Below, piece after piece: positions 32,269-41,335 of a stretch of DNA of 52,939 nucleotides. Source of the stretch: DSAR01 sp034437315 (GTDB taxonomy: Bacteria > Chloroflexota > Anaerolineae > B4-G1); the NCBI GenBank assembly GCA_034437315.1, contig DAOTUC010000155.1:1-52939 (forward strand), written 5' to 3'. The notes beneath the pieces are model-generated. The model did no database searches. It was given only the letters and a program-made list of their open reading frames with translations, and had not been told where the DNA came from. Within the stretch, counting starts at the first letter, position 1, and every line of letters starts with the position of its first letter. Position numbers and translations under genes: made by a program.

Positions 32269-33164
32269 AAGCGGCTGTATTACCCAAACGTCAGGAGAGA
32301 AGCGCCTGGCAACGTTTCTTCCAATCAGGCCGAGAGGACAGCCCGTTTAAACGCCTGCTCATCCACCTGACGCTGATCGTATGTTGCATCATCGCCGTCT
32401 ACCCGGTGTTGCGGATCGTGAGCATCTCTCTCCGACCCGGCGATCGCTTGCTCTCCACCTCCCTGGCGATCATTCCAGAGGACGCCACCCTCGACGCTTA
32501 CAAGACCGTGCTCCTGGAGAAGGAATTCCCGGTCTGGATATGGAATAGTATCACCATCACGTCGGCCACAGCCGTCATCGGCGTTATCCTGGCAGCGACG
32601 TCGGCCTACGCTTTCTCCCGTTGGAAGTTCCCCGGTCGACGGCCCGGCCTGGTGTTCCTGTTGGCCACCCAGATGTTGCCGGCGCCGATGATGATGGTGC
32701 CGATCTACATCCTGGCGATCAAGCTTGGATTGACCCAGACCTATCGGGGATTGGTCATCGCCTATTCTGTCTCATCGGTGCCTTTCAGCATCTGGATGCT
32801 CAAGGGCTATTACGACACCATCCCCCACGAGTTGGAGGAGGCGGCCCTCATCGATGGCGCCTCGCCGATGCTGTCTTTCTGGCGCATCATCCTGCCGCTC
32901 TCCACGCCGGCGCTGGCTATCGTTTTCCTCTTCAGCTTCATGTCGGCGTGGACCGACTACCTCTTCGCCCGGGTGATGATCGCCAGCGAGACTGAACTGT
33001 GGACCTGGGTGCTGGGCGTGCGAGATTTCCAGAGCCAGTTTCAGACTCAATGGGGACTCTTCTCGGCGGCGTCCGTCCTGGTAGCGATTCCGGTGATGGC
33101 TCTCTTCCTCTACTCGTCCAAGTGGCTCGTCTCCGGGTTGACGCTGGGCAGCGTGAAGGGGTAG
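32265..33164 (+). CDS. MalG-type sugar ABC transporter permease
   Basis: 299 aa with six predicted transmembrane helices and the EAA loop LEEAALIDGASPMLSFWRIILPLSTP. It pairs with the MalF-like subunit encoded just upstream (4-nt overlap). The opening cytoplasmic segment (about 30 residues, charged) is ordinary for the family. Confidence 0.94.
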   Translation: MKAAVLPKRQERSAWQRFFQSGREDSPFKRLLIHLTLIVCCIIAVYPVLRIVSISLRPGDRLLSTSLAIIPEDATLDAYKTVLLEKEFPVWIWNSITITSATAVIGVILAATSAYAFSRWKFPGRRPGLVFLLATQMLPAPMMMVPIYILAIKLGLTQTYRGLVIAYSVSSVPFSIWMLKGYYDTIPHELEEAALIDGASPMLSFWRIILPLSTPALAIVFLFSFMSAWTDYLFARVMIASETELWTWVLGVRDFQSQFQTQWGLFSAASVLVAIPVMALFLYSSKWLVSGLTLGSVKG

Positions 33165-33240
33165 CGTCAAGTTCTGATCGCTAGACCGGCCGAGCCGCGC
33201 CGGTCGTAAACTTAATCTACGAGAAATATGGAGGCAACCC

Positions 33241-34761
33241 TTGACCGACGTCCACACCCCCGAATGGGTCAAAGACGCTGTGTTCTACCAGATATTCCCC
33301 GACCGTTTCGCCAAGAGCGATCGGGTCGCCAAGCCGTCCAACCTGGAACCGTGGGATTCGCCCCCCACCACGTATGGCTTCAAGGGGGGCGACCTGCGGG
33401 GCGTCGCCGAGCGCCTGGACTATTTGGAAGACCTGGGCGTCACAGCCATCTACTTCAACCCGATTTTCCAATCGGCGGCTAACCATCGCTATCACACCCA
33501 CGATTATCACCACGTCGACCCCATCCTGGGCGGGAACGAGGCCTTTCGCGAGTTGCTTGACGCCGCCCACGCGCGCGACATCCGCGTGGTGCTCGACGGT
33601 GTCTTCAACCACGCCAGCCGGGGTTTCTATCAGTTCCACCACACCCTGGAAAACGGCGCCGCGTCCCCTTACCTGGACTGGTTTCACTTCAACCTGGAAC
33701 GACTGAAGAATGGGGAGGCCGATCCCTACCCGCCGGGACACAGGATTCAAGACTGGAGCCGCAGCCAGCCCAGCCTGGACACGTACGGTTACCTAGCCTG
33801 GTGGGACCTGCCCGCGCTGCCCAAGTTCAACACCGATACCGAGGCGGTGCGGGATTTTCTCCTCGACGTGGCCCGACGCTGGATCGAATTCGGCGTAGAC
33901 GGCTGGCGGCTCGACGTGCCGGAGGAGATAGACGACGATGACTTCTGGCGAGCATTCCGCCGCGCGGTCAAGGCGGCCAATCCGGAAGCCTACATCGTGG
34001 GCGAGATCTGGGACGACGCGCAGCGTTGGCTCCAGGGGGATCAATTCGACGCAGTGATGAATTACATCTTCAACCGCGCTTGCCTTGGCTTTTTCGGCGG
34101 AGAGGGATTAGACGTCAACCAACGACCCGGCGGTTACGAACTACAGCGCCTGAACGCCTCCCGGTTCGCCGACGAGATGGACCACATGCTGTCGCTTTAC
34201 GGCTGGGAGGTCGTCCAGGCCCAGCTTAACCTCCTCGGCAGCCACGACATGGCCCGCTTCTTGACCCTGGTGGGCGGGGATAAGGCCGCGCTGAAACTGG
34301 CGACCCTGTTCCAGATGACGACGCCCGGCGCACCGTGCATCTACTACGGGGACGAGATCGGCATGGAGGGCCGGGACGACCCCGACTGCCGGCGCGCCTT
34401 CCCCTGGGACGAGGCTCGCTGGGATCACGACCTGCTCGACTGCTTCCGCCGGGCGATTCGCCTGCGCCGCGAACATCCCGCCCTGCGCCGCGGGCGATAC
34501 CATCGTCTCCACACCGACGATCAGCACAACGTCTACGCCTTCGCCCGGCAGAGCGACGACGAAACGCTCCTGATCGTGATCAACAACGACGCAAACCGCT
34601 ACGACCTGGACGTGCCCGTCGCCGGCCTACTCGCCGACGGCGCGACCCTGGAGGATCTGTGGGGAGACCTCCACACCCAGTCGCCTATCACCGTAACTAA
34701 CGACCACATCGCCGGCCCGACCCTGCCGCCAAGGGGCGCGGCTGTACTGAAACCGAGGTAG
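33241..34761 (+). CDS. GH13 alpha-amylase family enzyme (neopullulanase/cyclomaltodextrinase-like)
   Basis: 506 aa with no signal peptide, hence cytoplasmic. All four GH13 motifs are present: DGVFNH (119-124), GWRLDVPEE with nucleophile D225, GEIW with acid/base E255 and LLGSHD with D336. The opening YQIFPDRFAKSD and the MPKF-type region (PALPKFNTD) resemble neopullulanases and maltogenic amylases, although the usual N-terminal CBM34 domain is missing. The start is a TTG, 5 nt after GGAGG. It degrades imported maltodextrins. Confidence 0.92.
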   Translation: MTDVHTPEWVKDAVFYQIFPDRFAKSDRVAKPSNLEPWDSPPTTYGFKGGDLRGVAERLDYLEDLGVTAIYFNPIFQSAANHRYHTHDYHHVDPILGGNEAFRELLDAAHARDIRVVLDGVFNHASRGFYQFHHTLENGAASPYLDWFHFNLERLKNGEADPYPPGHRIQDWSRSQPSLDTYGYLAWWDLPALPKFNTDTEAVRDFLLDVARRWIEFGVDGWRLDVPEEIDDDDFWRAFRRAVKAANPEAYIVGEIWDDAQRWLQGDQFDAVMNYIFNRACLGFFGGEGLDVNQRPGGYELQRLNASRFADEMDHMLSLYGWEVVQAQLNLLGSHDMARFLTLVGGDKAALKLATLFQMTTPGAPCIYYGDEIGMEGRDDPDCRRAFPWDEARWDHDLLDCFRRAIRLRREHPALRRGRYHRLHTDDQHNVYAFARQSDDETLLIVINNDANRYDLDVPVAGLLADGATLEDLWGDLHTQSPITVTNDHIAGPTLPPRGAAVLKPR

Positions 34762-34772
34762 AACGTATCAAC

Positions 34773-35402
34773 ATGCCCGGAAAACTTTGTCCCAAAGTTA
34801 TCCTCGAAGGCACGCGATTGACCCACAAGACCGACATCGCTTTCGCGCTGAATGAGCATCCCCGCATCGTCGGGCCGCGCAAATATCGCTATCATTCCCC
34901 CATCATCTCAGCCGAGTGGTGCGCCTTCACCAACTTCCCCTGGGGGCGCGGGTTGATCAACTTCGAGCCCCACGAGGAACACCTGGCGCTGGAGACCTAC
35001 CACACCTGGGCGCGGCTCTTCGAGCTCCTGCGCTATTACTCGTGGATCGTGGACCGATTCCACATCTCCACCCGCGCCTACCAGCGCCAGACCTATGGCG
35101 TCGATTACAACTTCCGCTGGCTGGAACAGCGCCTGAAGCCCATCGGTTTCCGCCTGGTCTTCGTTACGCGGACGGCGGAATCCTTCGAGATGGCGCGCGC
35201 CGAACGACTCAAGGTCTCTGGCAATCCCGCGCAATACGACGACTTGCAGGCGTTCGTCAAGGAACAGGCGCTCATACGCCGCCTGGTCGACGAGTCGATC
35301 CTGCCGACCCTGGAATTGGATCTTTCGGACGACGACATTCCCCGCGCCGCCGAGCAGATCGCCGATTGGTTGGAACAGACCGGCGGCCTGTGGAGCAGTT
35401 AA
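34773..35402 (+). CDS. Nucleoside/thymidylate-kinase-like protein with a degenerate P-loop
   Basis: 209 aa. The start VILEGTRLTHKTDIAFAL sits where a nucleotide kinase P-loop should be, but GTRLTHKT lacks the GxxGxGKS/T glycines. A later WIVDRFHISTRAYQ closely recalls the DRY/DRF-x-SS-x-AYQ motif of thymidylate and deoxynucleoside kinases, and RAERLKVSGNP resembles a lid region. I infer a diverged member of that fold that either binds nucleotide differently or has lost activity. It lies 11 nt after the GH13 gene and 24 nt before the GH57 gene, inside the starch operon, where its role is unknown. Confidence 0.65.
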   Translation: MPGKLCPKVILEGTRLTHKTDIAFALNEHPRIVGPRKYRYHSPIISAEWCAFTNFPWGRGLINFEPHEEHLALETYHTWARLFELLRYYSWIVDRFHISTRAYQRQTYGVDYNFRWLEQRLKPIGFRLVFVTRTAESFEMARAERLKVSGNPAQYDDLQAFVKEQALIRRLVDESILPTLELDLSDDDIPRAAEQIADWLEQTGGLWSS

Positions 35403-35425
35403 AAAATGAATGGAAGAGGTGCATC

Positions 35426-38400
35426 ATGATGAGAACCCGCAGATCGCTGTTTTCGACCTGGATTTTGTTGATCGCCATACTCCTGAGCGCCTGCCAACCG
35501 ACGCCCACATCCACCCCGCCGCCGACTGCGCCCCCGGACACGCCGTCCGTGGCGACGCCCACCGCGCCTCCGCCGACCGAAACGCCTGCCCCCATCCCTT
35601 CCCCGTCTCCTGAAGGCGCTATTGATGAGGATGCCATTTATCTCGCCATCGTCTGGCACCAGCATCAGCCGCTCTATTACAAGGACCCAGATACCGGCGT
35701 CTACGCCAAGCCCTGGGTGCGCGTCCACGCCACCAAAGATTATTACGACATGGCGGCGATGGTGGAGGATTACCCCGACGTCCACGTCACCTTCAACTTG
35801 ACCCCCTCATTGATCAGGCAATTGGAGGATTTCGTCGCCGGCGCCAAGGACGAGTACTGGCTCCTGGCGGAGACTCCCGCCGCCGACCTGACCGCCGAGG
35901 AAAAGCTGGACGTCCTGCGCTACTTTTTCGACGCCAACTGGGATAACCAGATCGGCGTCTTTCCCCGCTACCAGGCGCTGCTCGATAAGCGCGGCGTCGA
36001 TGCCAGCGACGAGGCCCTGGCTGAGGCGGCAGAGCGTTTCACCGAGCAGGATTTCCGCGACTTGCAAATCTGGTTCCACCTTTCCTGGTTTGACCCCGAT
36101 TTCCTGTCCGCCGAACCGCTCAACTCCCTGGTCGAACAAGGGGCGGGATTCGCTGAGTCTGACAAACAGATCGTCTTCGACGAGACCCGCCGCATCCTGT
36201 CCGAGGTGTTACCGGTTCACGCTCGGCTCCAGAAAGCGGGGCAGATCGAGATCACGATGACGCCCTACGCCCATCCTATTCTGCCCCTGCTCTACGCCAC
36301 CGATCTGGCCCAGGTCGGCGCGCCGGACGCGACCCTGCCGACCCGTTTCTCCTATCCCCAGGACGCCATCGCCCAGGTAGAACTGGGCGTGGCCCGCTAC
36401 CGCGAACTCTTCGGGCAAGACCCGCGCGGCATGTGGCCCGCCGAGGGCGCCGTGGCCCAGGAGATCGTCAAAATGGTCTCCGACGCCGGCCTGCTCTGGA
36501 TGGCCTCCGGCGAGCAAGTGTTGGCCAAGTCCCTGGGCGTCGACGGGTTCACCCGCGACAGCCGGGACACCGTGCAGGAGGCCGATATGCTCTACCGGCC
36601 CTACTACGTCCGTCATCGCGACGAGCGGCCCGTCGCCATCATCTTCCGCGACTTGCTCATCTCCGACAAGATCGGCTTCACCTATTCCGGCATGCCGGGC
36701 AAACAGGCGGCCGCCGATTTCATCCAGCGCATTCACCACATCAAGGCCCAATTGGACGCGGCAGGCGCGGAAGGTCCCCATCTGGTCAGCGTGATCCTCG
36801 ACGGCGAGAACGCCTGGCAATATTACGACAACGACGGCAAGGAATTCCTGCACGAGATGTACCGCTTGCTCTCCGAGGATAACACCATCCAGACGGTAAC
36901 CCCCTCCGAGTACCTGGCGCGCTATCCCGAACAGCGGGAGATCGACCATCTGTGGCCCGGTTGCTGGTTCAGCCCCGACTTCGCCACATGGATCGGCGAG
37001 GACGAGGAAAACCAGGGCTGGGAATACCTGCGCCGCACTCGCAAGATGCTCGACCAATACCTCAAAGGGGATAAACAAGGCCAGGCCGCCGAGGCGCAAA
37101 TCGCGGCGGCCCTGGAGGCCATGTACGCCGCCGAGGGGTCCGATTGGTTCTGGTGGTACGGCGCCGACCAGGATTCCGGCGATGACCCCGCTTTCGACCG
37201 CATGTATCGTCAGACACTGATGGACGTCTACCGGGCGGTAGGGGAGGACGTCCCGACCTGGCTGAACGTGCCCATCATCCCCAGGGCCTCGCCGCCGCCA
37301 GCGCGGTCGGTGCAGGGGCTTTTCACGCCGGCAATTGATGGCGTCGCCAGCGCCGAAGAATGGGCCAACGCCGGCTTCTACCAGGAGCGGGGCGGCGCGA
37401 TGGCTCGCTCCGACGATCTGGTGGAGGCTCTGTACTACGGTTATGACCAGCAGACGCTCTATCTACGGTTGGAAAGCGTCCGTCCGTGGGCCGAATTGGG
37501 CGCGGAGACGGAGGCATTGATCTACGTATCTACGCCGGGCGCGCCTCAGGCTAACGGTGTCTCCCGTTACGGCGCGACGATGGAACCGCCCACTGTGCTC
37601 GGCTTTGGCGCCAGCCACGAGTTGCGGGTCTCCGTGGACGCTTTGACTACCACGCTCTCGGCAGCCGCCGAGGGGGGCGGATGGGAAATCGCGCCACCCG
37701 CAGAAACGGACGAGGGCCGCGAGGCCGCCCCTCAGGCCGCCCGCTCCGGGACGACGATGGAAATCGCGCTGCCCTTCCGCGCTCTGGGAGGCGAGTTGCG
37801 CACCGGCGACCCACTCAGTTTCGTCGCTGTGCTCAGCCAACAGGGGCGCGACGTCGACCTGGCGCCCTCAACCGGTCCGGCGCGGGTGACGACGCCGGAA
37901 CTGCATCCTATCATCCCCCTGCTGACCATCGAAGATCCTCAGGGAGATGACCATGGCCCCGGCAGTTATACCTATCCCACCGACCCGGTCTTCGATCCTG
38001 GCGCTTTCGACTTGCGCCAATTCGTCGTCGGCACCGATGAGGCGGGGGAGGAGTTGATCTTTGCCTTCACCTTCTTTGGGCCGTTGAACAATCCCTGGGG
38101 TTCCGGGAGCGGCCTGGCGGTGCAGACGTTGGACGTTTACATCGACGTGGATGGTCAGGCGGGATCAGGTCGTCGCATGCTGTTACCGGGGCGCAACGCC
38201 GCCCTCCCACTGGAACAGGCGTGGGATTACGCCATCTGGGCCGAGGGGTGGACGCCCGGCGTCTACTACGTGGACGAGGCCGGCGAGCCTAAGCCGATCA
38301 ACACCGAGTTGAACATCGCCGTCGATCCGGTCACGCGGAAGGTGACGCTCCGCGCGCCTCGCAGACTCTTCCCTGAGGGCGACCCGGCGACCTGGTGCTA

Positions 38401-38665
38401 CCTGGGCGTGGTGTTAGGTCAGGAGGGCTTCCCCGCCGCTGGCGTCTGGCGGGTGCGCGACGTGGAATCCCAGGCCGCCCAATGGCGCTTCGGCGGCGCG
38501 CCGCGAGACACCAACCACACCCGCATCATCGACCTGGGATGGCCCGCCGACGCCGTCCCCTCTCAAGAGGACATGTTGTCCAACTACCCCTCCTCCTCGG
38601 AGACGGATATGGACGCCCTGGGGCCGGACGACTTCGCCCAGGTGGAGATGGCGTCGCCAGAGTAA
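35426..38665 (+). CDS. Large secreted GH57 amylopullulanase-type lipoprotein
   Basis: 1079 aa from the ATG following AGAGGTG; a longer frame upstream overlaps the kinase-like gene and is rejected. A lipobox (LLSAC, C23) and a Thr/Pro linker (25-63) lead to a GH57 (beta/alpha)7 barrel beginning at WHQHQP (77-82). The nucleophile is E340 in MWPAEG and the acid/base D459 in LDGENAW. After about 620 the protein has a beta-rich region and then a C-terminal DOMON-like domain of the glucodextranase type (about 830-1040). It should cleave starch or pullulan at the cell surface, feeding the transporter encoded upstream. Confidence 0.93.
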   Translation: MMRTRRSLFSTWILLIAILLSACQPTPTSTPPPTAPPDTPSVATPTAPPPTETPAPIPSPSPEGAIDEDAIYLAIVWHQHQPLYYKDPDTGVYAKPWVRVHATKDYYDMAAMVEDYPDVHVTFNLTPSLIRQLEDFVAGAKDEYWLLAETPAADLTAEEKLDVLRYFFDANWDNQIGVFPRYQALLDKRGVDASDEALAEAAERFTEQDFRDLQIWFHLSWFDPDFLSAEPLNSLVEQGAGFAESDKQIVFDETRRILSEVLPVHARLQKAGQIEITMTPYAHPILPLLYATDLAQVGAPDATLPTRFSYPQDAIAQVELGVARYRELFGQDPRGMWPAEGAVAQEIVKMVSDAGLLWMASGEQVLAKSLGVDGFTRDSRDTVQEADMLYRPYYVRHRDERPVAIIFRDLLISDKIGFTYSGMPGKQAAADFIQRIHHIKAQLDAAGAEGPHLVSVILDGENAWQYYDNDGKEFLHEMYRLLSEDNTIQTVTPSEYLARYPEQREIDHLWPGCWFSPDFATWIGEDEENQGWEYLRRTRKMLDQYLKGDKQGQAAEAQIAAALEAMYAAEGSDWFWWYGADQDSGDDPAFDRMYRQTLMDVYRAVGEDVPTWLNVPIIPRASPPPARSVQGLFTPAIDGVASAEEWANAGFYQERGGAMARSDDLVEALYYGYDQQTLYLRLESVRPWAELGAETEALIYVSTPGAPQANGVSRYGATMEPPTVLGFGASHELRVSVDALTTTLSAAAEGGGWEIAPPAETDEGREAAPQAARSGTTMEIALPFRALGGELRTGDPLSFVAVLSQQGRDVDLAPSTGPARVTTPELHPIIPLLTIEDPQGDDHGPGSYTYPTDPVFDPGAFDLRQFVVGTDEAGEELIFAFTFFGPLNNPWGSGSGLAVQTLDVYIDVDGQAGSGRRMLLPGRNAALPLEQAWDYAIWAEGWTPGVYYVDEAGEPKPINTELNIAVDPVTRKVTLRAPRRLFPEGDPATWCYLGVVLGQEGFPAAGVWRVRDVESQAAQWRFGGAPRDTNHTRIIDLGWPADAVPSQEDMLSNYPSSSETDMDALGPDDFAQVEMASPE

Positions 38666-38690
38666 TCAGTTTCACTGCAATGACCTCTCA

Positions 38691-38864
38691 GAATGATATG
38701 GGTTGTTTGTAGTGCGGGCGCTAGATAGCGGCGCTAGATCTAGATAGCGGCTTCAGCGCGCTTTTACGGCGATAAATCGCCTACTACGAACTTGGCCCCA
38801 AACGAACTTGGTCGCAAACGAACTTGGCCCCAGATGAAATGAAACACACCCGAATGATATGGGT
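38691..38864. repeat. Repeat-rich insert flanked by 13-bp direct repeats
   Basis: GAATGATATGGGT occurs at 38691-38703 and 38852-38864. Between them are two GCGCTAGAT...TAGCG units, a GGCGATAAATCGCC palindrome (38768-38781) and three tandem 16-bp units (ACGAACTTGGCCCCAA and variants, 38786-38833). The ends are weakly inverted (GGGTTGTTTG versus GGGTGTGTTT). Possible MITE insertion; no reading frame. Confidence 0.6.
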
Positions 38865-38882
38865 CTGTCGCGCTATTAGCGT

Positions 38883-38911
38883 TTGACAATCATAGCGAGA
38901 TACGCTATGAT
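38883..38911 (+). promoter_or_regulatory. HigB promoter with inverted-repeat operator
   Basis: TTGACA (38883-38888), 17-bp spacer, TATGAT (38906-38911). The perfect inverted repeat CATAGCG-AGATA-CGCTATG (38891-38909) fills the spacer, the usual site for antitoxin autorepression. The ATG is 9 nt after the -10 box. Confidence 0.85.
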
Positions 38912-38920
38912 TTGAGCATA

Positions 38921-39301
38921 ATGATCAAGCGTTTCACGTGCAATGAAACCAAAAAGCTGTTCCAGCGGGAGTTTTCACGCAAACTCCCGCAAAATATCAA
39001 ACGGGTTGCACGGCGAAAGCTGCTAATCTTGGATGCAGCAGAGATGTTGGAGGACTTGCGTGTGCCACCCGGAAACCGTTTGGGGCAACTGCCAGGGAAT
39101 AACACTTCTCCCGGCTTAAAAATCACCTGCTTGGCTGAGCTCCCGATTATCAACTTGTCGGTCCCATGTTGGAGACCTGGACTAGCACCTGGACTAGCAA
39201 AGGACTATGCGCATAAATGTACCCAGATAGTGAAATTCTCTTTCCATCCCGTTGTATCTCTCAGTTACGAAACCTGCGTGATGAAGAATGGGCCAAACTG
39301 A
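38921..39301 (+). pseudogene. HigB-like (RelE superfamily) toxin fragment
   Basis: About 58 N-terminal residues match HigB toxins (MIKRFTCNETKKLFQ, ARRKLLILDAAEMLEDLRVPPGNRLGQLPG). The next expected part, the beta-sheet core with its INDQWRICF-type sequence, is missing. The frame continues as unrelated sequence and then overlaps the next gene. The higA antitoxin that normally follows is also absent. The promoter and operator are intact, so the toxin-antitoxin unit seems to have lost the second half of the toxin and the antitoxin in a single event. The fragment should be harmless. Confidence 0.75.
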
Positions 39302-39582
39302 TCGATCACATTGCCTCACTGCCCGACGGGCACGAGGACGTTCTCGGATTGTCCCGACTGATGATTGAGTTGGGCAGTTGCCTGACCTGTGACCTGGACA
39401 GCTACCGCGCCTCGTTAGGATGCTGCACGTGTGCCTGCCGGTCCATCAGTGGCTTCAAAGGCTCCGATGAGGAACTGATCGAGCAATTTGAACAGGCCCG
39501 AGACGAAGTCCGAGAATACATCGAAGCGGACGACATCCCCGCTCCCATCAAGGCCATGGTCGTCAGGGAACCCGCCTCATAA
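39217..39582 (+). CDS. Cys-rich protein of unknown function
   Basis: 121 aa. Four cysteines cluster in the middle (CLTCDLDSYRASLGCCTCACR), an arrangement that suggests metal or iron-sulfur binding. The rest is helical and acidic (DEELIEQFEQARDEVREYIEADD). The sequence has the feel of a conserved family rather than a chance frame, but I cannot name it. The ATG has a weak AAAGGAC about 20 nt upstream. Its first codons overlap the run-on frame of the HigB fragment. Confidence 0.6.
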   Translation: MYPDSEILFPSRCISQLRNLRDEEWAKLIDHIASLPDGHEDVLGLSRLMIELGSCLTCDLDSYRASLGCCTCACRSISGFKGSDEELIEQFEQARDEVREYIEADDIPAPIKAMVVREPAS

Positions 39583-39602
39583 TCGCGCACTCGTTTGTTC
39601 AC

Positions 39603-39630
39603 TTGCCACTCGCGCGAAGCGCCGTATAAT
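39603..39630 (+). promoter_or_regulatory. Promoter of the GH39-like gene (leaderless)
   Basis: TTGCCA (39603-39608), 16-bp spacer, TATAAT (39625-39630). ATG codons at 39637 and 39640 lie 6-9 nt after the -10 box, and no Shine-Dalgarno sequence can fit. Confidence 0.7.
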
Positions 39631-39636
39631 CACGAT

Positions 39637-41334
39637 ATGATGCGTAAAGCGCCCCTTTTGCTCAGCCTGCTGCTGTTGTCGCTTCTGCCTGCCTGTCAGA
39701 TGCCACTCTCTGATTGGATGTTCAATCACACCGGGGAGAATGCGCCATTATCTCAAGTGCGTGGGATGGCGCTGTTGGCGACCAATGTCTTGCATCCCCC
39801 GCCCCAGACCATCGACCTGACCCCTATCCCCCACACCGGCGTCAACCCTTTCGGGATCAACGTCTTCCTTAATGAAGAGGTCGAGAAGGCCAAACGCGAG
39901 CGCTCGGTGCAGATGATCGCTGAGGCTGGTTTCCATTGGTTGCGTCAGGAATTCCCCTGGGAGGACATCGAGATTCACGGCAAGGGGGATTTTGAGGATC
40001 GGCGTCACGAACCGCACCGTTCCGCCTGGGAAAAGTATGATCACATCGTCGATTTGGCCGAGCAATATGGCCTGGCGGTCGTCCCCCGCCTGAGCAACCC
40101 GCCCGCCTGGACCCGCGCCCTGACCAATACCATCGGCGTCTACGCCCCGCCCGACGACTTTTCCGACTGGGGCGATTACGTCCACGCCGTCGTCTCGCGC
40201 TACCGGGGGCGGGTGCGCTATTACCAACTGTGGAACGAGCCGAATATCTACCCGGAATGGGGCGAGCGCCCGGTCGACCCGGAGGGCTACACGCGGCTCC
40301 TGTGCGAGGGTTACCGGCGCGCCAAGGAGGCCGACCCAGACGCGGTCATCGTCAGCGGCGCGTTGGCTCCAACTGTCTCCCTCGATCCAGGCCCCGGGCC
40401 GGGGTTGGGATTGCGCGATTTCGTCTTCCTCCAGCGCATGTACGACGCTGGCGCATCCGCCTGTTTTGACGTTATGGCTGTCAACGATTATATGCTCTGG
40501 TCCGGGCCCACCGACCGGCGTATGCAGCCCCTCAACGTCAATTTCGCTCGCCCAATCTACATCCGCGATCTGATGGTCGCCAATGGAGACGCGCATAAAG
40601 CGATCTGGATCAGCGAGATGAACGCTAACGCCGTGCCCAACGATCCCGATATCCATGGCGTGGGCGTCTATGGCCAGGTGACGTTGGACCAGCAGGCCCG
40701 CTATGCCCCCCTGGCCTACCAGCGGGCGATGGAAGAATGGCCCTGGGCAGGCGTCGTCAACTTCTGGTTCTTCAAGCGCGCCTCTGACGCCGAGCGAGAC
40801 CAATCCTGGTACTATTTTCGCATGGTCGAACCGGATTTTACGCCCCTACCGGTCTACGAGCGTGTGCGCGAATACACCGCCAACTTCGAACCCGCCCTCC
40901 ACGTCGGCGCGCACCAGGAGGATCACTGGGCGCTGGATTACCGGGGCGAGTGGGAGACGGTCGAGAGCGAGAACACGATCCTGGGCGCTTATCGCACCGC
41001 GACAGAACCGGGGGCCGCGCTGCGCTTTGCGTTCGACGGCGCCTCCCTGACGCTCCATCCCGGCCCTGGCGCGGGCGAGATCGAAATCCGGGTCGATGGG
41101 CAAGCGCCCCGGCGCATATCGCTCGACGGGCGGCCGGCGTGGCTCGCGCGGGGGCTGCGAGAGACGCGCCGGGAGGCGACGCTGATCGCGGTCTCTGGCG
41201 ATGTGGGGGTCGATATGCTGGTCGTCCACCGCTCGGCGCTCAGATCGGTTCTGGTGAACGCCCGCGCGCTCGTCTACCTCGCCCTGGGTTTGGTCTGCGT
41301 TGGGGGGCTGGTCCATATCTTTCGCCGCCGGTGA
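39637..41334 (+). CDS. Glycoside hydrolase (GH39/GH5-like, clan A) lipoprotein
   Basis: 565 aa. The signal peptide has a lipobox (LLPAC, C20). The (beta/alpha)8 barrel of clan GH-A (about 65-420) has acid/base E201 in LWNEPN and nucleophile E327 in ISEMN. After the barrel comes a beta-sandwich of about 100 residues and a final transmembrane helix (about 540-560) with an RRR tail, so it is held at the cell surface at both ends. Substrate unknown; xylosidase, glucuronidase or mannanase-like activities occur in the clan. The next gene is a membrane glycosyltransferase, so a role in exopolysaccharide turnover is possible. Confidence 0.85.
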   Translation: MMRKAPLLLSLLLLSLLPACQMPLSDWMFNHTGENAPLSQVRGMALLATNVLHPPPQTIDLTPIPHTGVNPFGINVFLNEEVEKAKRERSVQMIAEAGFHWLRQEFPWEDIEIHGKGDFEDRRHEPHRSAWEKYDHIVDLAEQYGLAVVPRLSNPPAWTRALTNTIGVYAPPDDFSDWGDYVHAVVSRYRGRVRYYQLWNEPNIYPEWGERPVDPEGYTRLLCEGYRRAKEADPDAVIVSGALAPTVSLDPGPGPGLGLRDFVFLQRMYDAGASACFDVMAVNDYMLWSGPTDRRMQPLNVNFARPIYIRDLMVANGDAHKAIWISEMNANAVPNDPDIHGVGVYGQVTLDQQARYAPLAYQRAMEEWPWAGVVNFWFFKRASDAERDQSWYYFRMVEPDFTPLPVYERVREYTANFEPALHVGAHQEDHWALDYRGEWETVESENTILGAYRTATEPGAALRFAFDGASLTLHPGPGAGEIEIRVDGQAPRRISLDGRPAWLARGLRETRREATLIAVSGDVGVDMLVVHRSALRSVLVNARALVYLALGLVCVGGLVHIFRRR

Positions 41335-41335
41335 A

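Noticed and set aside
34916..35425. 170-codon upstream extension of the GH57 protein
   Set aside because: It lies inside the kinase-like gene in another frame; the lipoprotein signal peptide begins at 35426.
38786..38833. Three 16-bp tandem units considered as a CRISPR-like array
   Set aside because: The units are adjacent with no spacers, there are only three, and no cas genes are near.
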